Source: Thermoleophilum album
GTDB lineage: Bacteria > Actinomycetota > Thermoleophilia > Solirubrobacterales > Thermoleophilaceae
Direction: 5' to 3'
DNA length: 64,000 nt
Assembly: GCF_028867705.1 (NCBI RefSeq)
Contig: NZ_CP066171.1
Span: 682,001-746,000 of the forward strand
Below are positions 41,248 to 48,716 of the stretch, piece after piece. The notes beneath the pieces were generated by a model. The model searched no databases and was not told the DNA's origin. It saw only the letters and a list, made by a program, of their open reading frames with translations. The stretch's first letter is position 1. Every line of letters starts with the position of its first letter. A program made the position numbers and the translations under genes.

Positions 41248-42339
41248 CTAATCGCCCTCGCGCGCGCCGGCGACCCCTGCCGACGATGCGCCGTCGGCGT
41301 CGCCGCGGAACGGCAGCGCCACGACCTCGGCGTGCACCTGGGGCCGCTCGTCGGCCTGCGCTTTGTCGCTCGTAGGAGCGCCGGCCGACCGTCGACCGGA
41401 CCCCTCCTCGTCGGTGGCTGGCGGGGGCAGAACGGCTACCCGCTCGTGGGGCTCCACCTCGCGCCGCACGAGCGCCAGGGCGATAGTCCCGAAGCGCGGC
41501 GAGCGCACGCAGGTGCCGACCTTCCCGACCTCGCGCCCCTCGCGCACGAGCGTGGCCCCAGGAGCGGCCTCGCCGCTCAGCCGCAAACCGCGCAGCAGTC
41601 GATTGGGTCGCCCCCGGTAGTGGAGGCGGGCGACCGGTTCCTGACCGACGTAACAGCCCTTGGTGAACGAGACGGCGCGCTCGACCACGCCGGCCTCGGC
41701 GGGCATCACAGTGCTGCCCAGTTCGATGCCGAGTCGTGCCCGTCCGTGCTCGACGCGCAAACACTCGAGAAGCGCTCGGCTCCCGTTCCGGAGCTCGTCG
41801 CCCGGGGCCACGGCAGCTTGGCCCGCAGGCACGAGAAGGTCGATCCCCAGGTACGTTCGCAGCGCGAAACCGCCGTCGGCGGCGCTGACCGCGTGCTCGC
41901 GTGCAGCCGGCGGGGTGGCGACGAAGCGGTCGCTGTGCGGACCGACCAGTGCGATCAGCTGGAAGCGCTCGCCGAGATCGCGAAAGCGTGCGCGCAAGCC
42001 GACCGCGGCCGTGGTCAGCATGTGGGCGAGCACCGGGCGCGCGAACGACTCCGACTCGACGAGGTAGAGCGGCGCGCCGTCGCGATCGTCCAAGCGCACG
42101 ATGCGCATGTCGGCGCGGACGCGTGCTTTGTGGGTGAGGAGCAGCGCGTAGCAGCCCGTGCCCGGCGCCAGCGCGGCGACGTCGTTCGTCACCTGTCCTT
42201 GCAGGAGCTCGGTGGCATCGGGACCGCTGACCTCGAACAGCGCGCGCGTGCCCAGCTCGACGCGCACCGCCGAGCGTTCGGCGCGCTCGTACTCCTCGAC
42301 CGACGGTGCAAACACGTCGCAAGGGTAGATGTCGTACAC
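41248..42339 (-). CDS. ygfZ: YgfZ/GcvT-like folate-binding Fe-S maintenance protein
   Basis: This is a 363-residue protein of the aminomethyltransferase-like fold. The signature KGCYVGQEPVARLHYRG (about 244-260) with its conserved Cys is diagnostic of YgfZ, and the N-terminal FEVSGPDATELLQGQVTNDV matches the folate-binding domain. YgfZ supports assembly or repair of Fe-S clusters, particularly in radical SAM enzymes, which suits an organism with FbiC. Its GTG start is divergent from mntH; a DtxR-type palindrome lies between them. The C-terminal 70 residues are low-complexity and acidic. Confidence 0.92.
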   Translation of the reverse strand: MYDIYPCDVFAPSVEEYERAERSAVRVELGTRALFEVSGPDATELLQGQVTNDVAALAPGTGCYALLLTHKARVRADMRIVRLDDRDGAPLYLVESESFARPVLAHMLTTAAVGLRARFRDLGERFQLIALVGPHSDRFVATPPAAREHAVSAADGGFALRTYLGIDLLVPAGQAAVAPGDELRNGSRALLECLRVEHGRARLGIELGSTVMPAEAGVVERAVSFTKGCYVGQEPVARLHYRGRPNRLLRGLRLSGEAAPGATLVREGREVGKVGTCVRSPRFGTIALALVRREVEPHERVAVLPPPATDEEGSGRRSAGAPTSDKAQADERPQVHAEVVALPFRGDADGASSAGVAGAREGD

Positions 42340-42351
42340 GGCAAAACGAAA

Positions 42352-42370
42352 AGTTTGGCGCGGCTAAACT
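42352..42370. promoter_or_regulatory. DtxR/MntR-type operator overlapping the mntH -10
   Basis: The 19-bp sequence AGTTTGGCGCGGCTAAACT is an interrupted palindrome with 7 of 9 pairs matching. It resembles DtxR-family boxes (TTAGGC...GCCTAA type). Its right half contains TAAACT (42365-42370), a plausible -10, placing transcription start about at the mntH ATG (42379). A manganese-dependent repressor would thus block mntH directly. The repressor itself is not encoded in this window. Confidence 0.65.
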
Positions 42371-42378
42371 GCTCGTCC

Positions 42379-43704
42379 ATGTACCGAACCGGCGGTGAAG
42401 GCCGCCCGCGACCACTGAACGGCGCCCAGCGCGAAGCCAAGATCGGCGGCACCACATCGCTGCTCGAGCCGAGCCCGCTCGAGCGCCTGCGCGCGCGCGG
42501 CCGCATCCGGCAAACGGTTGCGTTGCTCGGCCCCGCGTTCGTCGCCGCCGTGGCTTACGTCGACCCCGGGAACTTCGCGACAAACATCAGCGCCGGCGCC
42601 GACTACGGCTTCCTGCTGCTGTGGGTGATCGTCGCCGCCAACCTGATGGCGATGCTCGTGCAGTATCTCTCGGCGAAGGTCGGGATCGCCACGGGCCGCA
42701 ACCTTCCCGAGCTATGTCGCGAGCACCTGCCGCGACCGGTCGTCTGGTTTTTGTGGATCCAAGCCGAACTCGTGGCGATGGCCACCGACCTCGCCGAGTT
42801 CATTGGCGGTGCGCTGGCGCTCCACCTGCTGTTCGGGATGCCGTTGTTTCCCGCTGCGCTCGTCACAGCGGCGGTGGCGTTCGTGATCCTCGCCCTACAG
42901 ACGCGCGGCTACCGCCGGTTCGAGCTAGCGATCGCGAGCCTCCTCGGCATCGTGCTGGTCGGTTTCCTCTACGAGATGTTCGCCAGCGGACCGAGCACGA
43001 GCGCGGTAGCCGAGGGGCTCGTCCCCAGCTTCGAAGATGCCGAGAGCGTGTTGCTCGCGACCGGGATCCTCGGCGCGACCGTGATGCCGCACGTCATCTA
43101 CCTGCACTCGGCGCTAACGCAGGACCGCGTGCCCGCACGCGACGAGCATGAGGTGCGTGAGCTGTTGCGGTTCGAGCGCATCGACGTCGTGATCGCAATG
43201 TCGCTTGCGGGTGCCGCCAACGCCGCGATGCTGATCGTTGCAGCGACGCTCTTCCACGGGCAGCTCGACGTTGGGACGATCGAAGAGGCGCACGCCGGCT
43301 TCGGGACTCTCCTCGGGGGCGGGGCGGCGCTGGCTTTCGCGGTGGCGTTGATGGCGTCGGGCTTCTCGAGCTCCAGTGTCGGTACCTACGCCGGTCAGGT
43401 GGTCATGCAAGGGTTCCTGCGCCGCTCGCTGCCGCTCACGCTGCGTAGGCTCGTGACGATGGTGCCGCCGCTCGCCGTGAGTGGCGCCGGTTTCGATCCC
43501 ACGCGCGCGCTCGTGATAAGCCAGGTGGTGCTGTCGTTCGGGATCCCGTTCGCGCTCGTCCCGCTCGTCTTTTTCACCGCTCGGCGGCGGGTCATGGGCC
43601 GTTTCGCCAACGCTCCCCTGACGACAGCGGCGGCAGCAGCGATCGCGCTGCTCGTAAGCGCGCTCAACATCTTCCTGCTCGCGCGGACGCTGGGCGTCGC
43701 TTGA
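42379..43704 (+). CDS. mntH: Nramp-type divalent metal (Mn2+) transporter
   Basis: This is a 441-residue membrane protein of the Nramp family, about 11 helices. TM1 carries the metal-binding DPGN motif (VAYVDPGNFATNISAGA), and TM6 the partner MPH motif (GATVMPHVIYLHSAL), both intact. These give Mn2+ and Fe2+ uptake driven by protons. The frame is open far upstream, but the ATG at 42379 begins just after the operator and gives the family's usual length. The region between is used by ygfZ on the other strand. Probably leaderless and manganese-repressed, as inferred from the overlapping palindrome. Confidence 0.94.
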   Translation: MYRTGGEGRPRPLNGAQREAKIGGTTSLLEPSPLERLRARGRIRQTVALLGPAFVAAVAYVDPGNFATNISAGADYGFLLLWVIVAANLMAMLVQYLSAKVGIATGRNLPELCREHLPRPVVWFLWIQAELVAMATDLAEFIGGALALHLLFGMPLFPAALVTAAVAFVILALQTRGYRRFELAIASLLGIVLVGFLYEMFASGPSTSAVAEGLVPSFEDAESVLLATGILGATVMPHVIYLHSALTQDRVPARDEHEVRELLRFERIDVVIAMSLAGAANAAMLIVAATLFHGQLDVGTIEEAHAGFGTLLGGGAALAFAVALMASGFSSSSVGTYAGQVVMQGFLRRSLPLTLRRLVTMVPPLAVSGAGFDPTRALVISQVVLSFGIPFALVPLVFFTARRRVMGRFANAPLTTAAAAAIALLVSALNIFLLARTLGVA

Positions 43705-43806
43705 TGCCGTCGCTACCGGGCGGTGCCGGCGCCGAGCCTGGCCATCGCCGCGGCCACCGTTCGGAGCGGACCCCGCCGCCCGGCGAGAGCGTACCCTTAG
43801 CCCGCG

Positions 43807-44169
43807 ATGAGCCTCGTCGAGCAGTTCGAACGGATCGTTACGGCGTTGCCCGATGACTGGAGCTACCTCGAGCTCGACCTCGAGTTGCGCCGCCCGCAAC
43901 AGTTCGTGGAGGCGGCGACGCTCCTCACCCAGGTCAACGCTATCCCCGACACTCGCGACGGCCTGCGCTTCACGATCCGCGTGGCGCACCGCTTCGGCCA
44001 CGCCGCTGCCGTGCCCGCTGTGCGCGCCACGCTGCGCCTGCTCGACGAGCAGGGGATCGACGCCGCCCTGGCCCTCCGCGACGTGCGCGCAGGTCGCGCC
44101 GAGGTGGTGCCGATGTGGGGCCGTCCGGAGTCCGTGCGGCGCGAGTTTCAGCGCCTGCGGATGCAGTGA
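43807..44169 (+). CDS. Conserved-looking hypothetical protein
   Basis: This is a 120-residue protein starting MSLVEQFERIVTALPDDWSY and containing ELDLELRRPQQFVEAATLLT and PMWGRPESVRREFQRLRMQ. It looks like a small soluble alpha/beta protein; I recognise no family. Its stop overlaps the GTG start of the receiver-like gene by 4 nt, and that gene in turn overlaps the SDR gene, giving a coupled three-gene operon. Confidence 0.7.
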   Translation: MSLVEQFERIVTALPDDWSYLELDLELRRPQQFVEAATLLTQVNAIPDTRDGLRFTIRVAHRFGHAAAVPAVRATLRLLDEQGIDAALALRDVRAGRAEVVPMWGRPESVRREFQRLRMQ

Positions 44170-44591
44170 CCGCGCTGCGGATCGCGGTCGCCTGCGACGA
44201 CCTGCTGTTCGCGTCGCGGCTGCTCAGCTCGCTCGCCGCGGCTGGCAACGACGCCGAGCTGGTGCCGGTCGTGCAGGTCGGTAGCCTGCTCGCCGAACCC
44301 GCCGAGCGGGAAACCGCGAACCCTTTCGATGTCGTGATTGTCGACCTCGAAGCACTCGCCAGCGGTGCGCTGTCGTCGCCGTGCCGCGTCGACGTCCCCG
44401 CCGTCGGCTTTTATCCGCACGTGCGCTTCGACCTTCGCGCTCTCGGCGAGCGTCTCGGCTTCGCTGTCGTCGTTCCTCGCTCGCGCCTGGTCCGCGACGT
44501 CGTCGCGCTGGCCGTGCGAGCGGTGGAGCGAGCGGGCGTAACGCGGACGAGAATGCGCGCGGGAGAAGGAGTCGTCAGGGAGGAGCAGTGA
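44166..44591 (+). CDS. Receiver-like (CheY-fold) protein, no output domain
   Basis: This is a 141-residue protein. The N-terminal LRIAVACDDLLFASRLLSSL gives the acidic pair of a response-regulator receiver and FDVVIVDLEALAS the strand with the phosphoacceptor-like Asp. Later conserved Thr and Lys positions are not clear (the last strand reads GFAVVVPRSRL), so phosphorylation is doubtful. There is no DNA-binding domain. It sits in a coupled operon between a hypothetical protein and an SDR enzyme. Function unknown. Confidence 0.6.
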   Translation: MTALRIAVACDDLLFASRLLSSLAAAGNDAELVPVVQVGSLLAEPAERETANPFDVVIVDLEALASGALSSPCRVDVPAVGFYPHVRFDLRALGERLGFAVVVPRSRLVRDVVALAVRAVERAGVTRTRMRAGEGVVREEQ

Positions 44592-45352
44592 GCGAGCAGC
44601 GGATAGCCGTGGTGACGGGCGCTTCCAGCGGGATTGGCGAGGCGACTGCCCGCCGGCTCTCGAAGGACGGGTGGCACGTAGTGCTCGTCGCGCGACGGCG
44701 TGAGCGGCTCGAGCGGCTTGCCGCGGAGCTCGGCTCGGCCACAGCGGTCGCTGTCGATCTCACCGACCCCGCGGCGCCCGCAGCGGTCGGCGAGCGGTGC
44801 CGCGAGCTCGGCGCTCTCCACCTGCTCGTCAACAACGCGGGTGCCTCTTGGCGGGCCGCGTTCGGCGACCCCGAGCGCGGCGGGGCCGCCAACGTCGAGC
44901 GCACGCTGGCGTTGAACTTCCTCGCCGTGGTGCGTCTCACCGAAGCGCTGTTGCCGCTGCTGCGCACGTCGGCACCGAGCGCGATCGTCAACGTCAGCTC
45001 CGTCGCGGGTCGCATCGCCCTGGCCCGCCAGGGGGCGTACGCGGCCTCGAAACACGCGCTGATCGGGTGGAGCGACGCTCTGCGCGCGGAGGAGCGGCGC
45101 CACGGCGTTCACGTCGGTGTCGTCCTGCCGGGGTTCATCGCCACCGAGGGCTTTCCGCACCGCGGGCTGCGGCGCAACCCGCTCACGCGCTGGATCGTCT
45201 CGAAGCCCGATCGTGTGGCAAGCGCGATCGTTGCCGCCGGTCCGGGGCGGCGCGCCGAGCGCTACGTGCCCCGGCCGTACGCGCTCGTTCCGGCTCTGCG
45301 CCTGCTGGCTCCACCGCTTTGGCGCGCGCTCACCGCGCGGATGTCGATGTGA
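44588..45352 (+). CDS. Short-chain dehydrogenase/reductase
   Basis: This is a 254-residue classical SDR: VVTGASSGIGEATARRL (cofactor-binding TGxxxGxG), LLVNNAGASWRAAF (NNAG), VNVSSVAGRIA (catalytic Ser) and YAASKHALIGW (YxxxK). The ARRRERLE stretch after the second strand favours NADP(H). Substrate unknown. GTG 44588 overlaps the receiver-like gene's stop. Its last codons are imperfectly repeated just downstream (45395-45433). Confidence 0.92.
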   Translation: MSEQRIAVVTGASSGIGEATARRLSKDGWHVVLVARRRERLERLAAELGSATAVAVDLTDPAAPAAVGERCRELGALHLLVNNAGASWRAAFGDPERGGAANVERTLALNFLAVVRLTEALLPLLRTSAPSAIVNVSSVAGRIALARQGAYAASKHALIGWSDALRAEERRHGVHVGVVLPGFIATEGFPHRGLRRNPLTRWIVSKPDRVASAIVAAGPGRRAERYVPRPYALVPALRLLAPPLWRALTARMSM

Positions 45353-45433
45353 CCGCCTAGAGCGTCGACGAGCGCCTTCGAAACGGCGCACCTGGCGCTC
45401 ACCGCGCGTACGTCTATGCGACTCCCTAGACTG
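45326..45433 (+). repeat. Imperfect tandem duplication of the SDR gene's 3' tail
   Basis: Positions 45326-45364 (end of the SDR gene and its stop) and 45395-45433 (non-coding) match at about 31 of 39 positions, starting with an identical GCGCTCACCGCGCG block and ending with a shared CCTAGA. The offset is 69 nt. It looks like an old partial duplication; the second copy has no coding role. Confidence 0.6.
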
Positions 45434-45494
45434 CCCCCGTCGCCGTGGCCAAGCCCGGCCGTCGACCGTAAACCAGCACGAAGGAGGTCGCGAG

Positions 45495-46271
45495 TTGCAG
45501 GAACGTGGACCCGCCGCGTACCTGGCCGAGTTCGTCGGAACGCTGCTGCTCGTCTTTTCGATCACGGCGACGCTCAGCCTGTTCCTCGCCGAGCCGACGG
45601 CGACCAACCCGACGCCGTTCATCGACTGGTCGGTGATCGGACTCGTGCACGCGCTCGTGCTCGCGCTCCTCTTCTACGCGCTGCGCCCCTTCTCCGGCGG
45701 CCACCTGAACCCGGCGATCTCCGTGGCTATGGCGGCGCTGGGTCGTATCCGCGGCGCCGACGCCGTCGTTTACATCGTCTGCCAGCTCGCTGGGGCGACG
45801 GTCGGCGCCCTGCTCACCAAGCTGCTGCTCCTCGACGAGGGGCGTCCGTTCGACTGGGGCGCCGTGGCGGTCAGCGACCGGCTCAGCGGTAACGCCGCGC
45901 TCGGCATGCTCGCCGAGGGCATCGGCGTCTTCCTGCTGGTGTGGATCTTCATCGAGATCGTGCAGCGCCAGCATCCCAACGCTGGCGCCGGTCCGTTGTG
46001 GCTGGGTGCGGCGCTGGGCGTGGCGGCGATGATCTTCGGTCCGCTCACCGGCGCGGCTGTGAACCCTGCGCGCGCTTTCGGGCCGGCGCTCGTGGCGCCC
46101 TCTTTCGGTGGCGTCGGCAAGTTCCTGCTCGTGTACGTCGCCGCGCCGGTGCTCGCCGCGCTCGCCGCTTGCGGAGTGAGCGTCGCGCTGCGCAGCCTGC
46201 ACGGCGGCGATCCCCGCGATGCCGAGCCGACGGCGTTCGCTGGCGAGCCGGCGCGCACGAGCAAGCGCTAG
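45495..46271 (+). CDS. Aquaporin / MIP-family channel
   Basis: This is a 258-residue protein with six membrane helices and the two NPA half-loops: FSGGHLNPAISVAMAALG (about 72-89) and LTGAAVNPARAFGPALV (about 183-199). The Arg after the second NPA is the usual selectivity-filter Arg. It conducts water or small neutral solutes. The TTG start at 45495 has a good AAGGAGG ribosome site (45481-45487) and places the first helix correctly. It stands alone between the SDR gene and fbiC. Confidence 0.92.
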   Translation: MQERGPAAYLAEFVGTLLLVFSITATLSLFLAEPTATNPTPFIDWSVIGLVHALVLALLFYALRPFSGGHLNPAISVAMAALGRIRGADAVVYIVCQLAGATVGALLTKLLLLDEGRPFDWGAVAVSDRLSGNAALGMLAEGIGVFLLVWIFIEIVQRQHPNAGAGPLWLGAALGVAAMIFGPLTGAAVNPARAFGPALVAPSFGGVGKFLLVYVAAPVLAALAACGVSVALRSLHGGDPRDAEPTAFAGEPARTSKR

Positions 46272-46418
46272 CCGAGCGCCGATAGCCGGCTACTACCGCG
46301 CGCAGCCGGAGGTGGCCGATCGCTGCTCGCCGGACCGGCCGCGCACGGGCCGCTGTTAGCCCGCTGCCGCCGGCGCGGCGTGCCTCGGCCCCCGCTGCAC
46401 GGGCGTAGACTGCCACCG

Positions 46419-48647
46419 GTGCGGCGAGTCACCTTCTCGCGCAACTACACGATCTCGCTGTCGCGGACCTGCCGCTGCTACTGCAAGTACTGCGCGTTCG
46501 CGACGCACAAGCCCCACCTGCACGCGCCTGAAGCCGTCGAGCGGATGCTCGACGACGCCGTCCGGCGCGGTGCCAAGGAGCTGCTGGTGCTGACCGGCGA
46601 GGCGCCCGACGAGAACCGCGAGGTGCGCGAGCGCTTGCGCTCGTGGGGGCACGACAGCTTCCTCGATTACGTCGAGTGGACGTGCCAGCGGGCGCTCGAC
46701 CGCGGGCTTCTGCCGCACACGAACATCGGCGTGCTGGAGCGCGAAGAGCTCGCGCGCCTGCGCCGTGTGACCGCCTCGCAGGGGTTGATGCTCGAGTCGA
46801 TCGTGCCTGACCTGGTGGTCCACCAAGGGTCGCCCACCAAGCACCCTGCGGTGCGCCAGCGCGTGCTCGAGCTGGCGGGCGAGCTGCGCATCCCCTTCAC
46901 CACCGGCATCCTCATCGGCATCGGCGAAAGCCGCCACGATCGCATCGCTGCGCTCGAGACGATCGCCGCCGTCCACCGCCGCTACGGGCACATCCAGGAG
47001 GTGATCCTCCAGAACTTCGTGCCCCATCCCCGCTACTACGGCCGCGAGCCAGCGCTGATCGCCGACCGAGCGCAGCGCGAGGGAACGCGCGGCGGCCACG
47101 AGCAGCCGCTGCCGTCGTGGGCGAGCGAGGTGACGCTCGAGGAGATGCGCGAGCTGGTCCGCGTCTGTCGCGAGCTGATGCCGGACGTGGGCATCCAGAT
47201 CCCGCCGAACCTGGCCGACTGGTGGCTTGAGCTCGTCGAGTGCGGGGCGACCGATCTCGGGGGTCTGTCGGCGAACGGCGACCACATCTCCCCAGAGCAC
47301 CCGTTCCCTTCGCCGCTCGAGCTGCGCAGGCGGCTCGCGGCGCGTGGTTACGCGCTCGGCGAGCGGTTGTGCGTGTACCCGCGCTACATGAACGAAGAGT
47401 GGCTCGACCGCGGCGTGCTCGACGTCATCCGCATCCGCTACTGGACGTTCTTGCCGCGCACCGAGCGGACAGCGCGCGTCGAGCGACGACGCGTGCCGCG
47501 GCCTGATCTCGTGGCGCGCGCTGTCGCGCGCGGTCGCGAGGGCGAGGAGCTCACCGCCGACGAGCTCGCGGCACTGTTCGCCGAGCGCCGCCCCGAGGCG
47601 ATCGAAGAGATCCGCCAAGCAGCCGACGAGCTGCGCGCCGAGCTCGTCGGCGACACGGTGACGTTCGTCGTCAACCGCAACATCAACGTCAGCAACGTCT
47701 GCACGGTCGGCTGCGCGTTCTGCGGTTTCGGTCAGTCGCGGCGCTCCCCCGACGCCTACGAGCTCGACGAGGGCGAGTTCGTGCGCCGCGTCGAGGAGGC
47801 GGTCGCCTACGGCGCCACCGAGATCTGCATGCAGTCAGGCATCCACCCCGACTGGACGCTCGACGACTACCTGTACTGGTTGCGGGTCGCCAAACGGGTG
47901 GCGCCCCACATCCACCTGCACGCCTACTCGCCGATGGAGGTGCAGTGGATGTGCGAGCGCTCGGGGCTCGGTCCGCGCGGCGTCTTCGAGCGGCTGCGCG
48001 AAGCCGGGCTCGGCTCGGTCCCGGGCACGGCGGCCGAGATCCTCGACGACGGTGTGCGCGAGCGAATATCTCCCAACAAGCTGCCCGTCGCGCGCTGGGT
48101 CGAGATCATCGAGGCCGCGCACGCGATCGGCCTGCGTTCGACGGCGACGGTGATGTTCGGCCACATCGAAACCCCCGAGCAGCTCGCCGAGCACATGCGC
48201 GTCGTGCGGCGCGTGCAGGAACGGACCGGTGGCTTCACGGAGTTCGTGCCGCTCTCGTTCATTCCCTACCAGACGCTGCTCGGCCGCCGTTACGGCATCG
48301 AGGAGATCGCGCCCGAGGAGAACCTCAAGCACACCGCGGTGTTCCGCCTCGCGCTCGGCAAGACCGTTCGCAACCTGCAGGCGAGCTGGGTGAAAATGGG
48401 TCTCGAGCTCGCGACCGAGGCGCTTCGCTGGGGTGTGAACGATCTCGGCGGGACGCTGATGGAGGAGAACATCTCGCGCCTCGCCGGCTCGCGTCACGGC
48501 GTGCGCCTCGACCCCGCCGATCTTGTCGAGGCCGCGCACCGTGCCGGCCGGCCGGCTGCGGAGCGCACGACGCTTTACACGATCCGGCGGCGGTGGCCGA
48601 TCGGCGAGGTTCCGCGGCGGCCGGTGGCGCTGCCGGTGGCCGGTTAG
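46419..48647 (+). CDS. fbiC: FO synthase FbiC (fused CofG-CofH)
   Basis: This is a protein of about 742 residues with two radical SAM halves. The N-terminal CofG half has its cluster motif in SRTCRCYCKYCAFATH (CxxxCxxC), and the C-terminal CofH half in VCTVGCAFCGFGQ. Further CofH marks are EICMQSGIHPDWTLDDYLYW and GTAAEILDDGVRERISPNKL. It builds the deazaflavin chromophore FO from tyrosine and a pyrimidine intermediate, the first step to F420. The other F420 genes are at 55.3-58.7 kb. The GTG at 46419 was chosen near the usual start of CofG; a GTG at 46380 would add 13 residues. No clear ribosome site precedes either start. Confidence 0.96.
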   Translation: MRRVTFSRNYTISLSRTCRCYCKYCAFATHKPHLHAPEAVERMLDDAVRRGAKELLVLTGEAPDENREVRERLRSWGHDSFLDYVEWTCQRALDRGLLPHTNIGVLEREELARLRRVTASQGLMLESIVPDLVVHQGSPTKHPAVRQRVLELAGELRIPFTTGILIGIGESRHDRIAALETIAAVHRRYGHIQEVILQNFVPHPRYYGREPALIADRAQREGTRGGHEQPLPSWASEVTLEEMRELVRVCRELMPDVGIQIPPNLADWWLELVECGATDLGGLSANGDHISPEHPFPSPLELRRRLAARGYALGERLCVYPRYMNEEWLDRGVLDVIRIRYWTFLPRTERTARVERRRVPRPDLVARAVARGREGEELTADELAALFAERRPEAIEEIRQAADELRAELVGDTVTFVVNRNINVSNVCTVGCAFCGFGQSRRSPDAYELDEGEFVRRVEEAVAYGATEICMQSGIHPDWTLDDYLYWLRVAKRVAPHIHLHAYSPMEVQWMCERSGLGPRGVFERLREAGLGSVPGTAAEILDDGVRERISPNKLPVARWVEIIEAAHAIGLRSTATVMFGHIETPEQLAEHMRVVRRVQERTGGFTEFVPLSFIPYQTLLGRRYGIEEIAPEENLKHTAVFRLALGKTVRNLQASWVKMGLELATEALRWGVNDLGGTLMEENISRLAGSRHGVRLDPADLVEAAHRAGRPAAERTTLYTIRRRWPIGEVPRRPVALPVAG

Positions 48648-48716
48648 GTGCTGCGCTCGCCGCGCTCGACACGCAGCGCGTGGCTCGGTCGCCGCGCTAG
48701 ACGCGCGGCTCGTCTT

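Noticed and set aside
44166-44591. Reading the receiver-like protein as a functional response regulator
   Set aside because: The later Thr and Lys of the phosphorylation site are not evident and there is no output domain, so only the fold is claimed.
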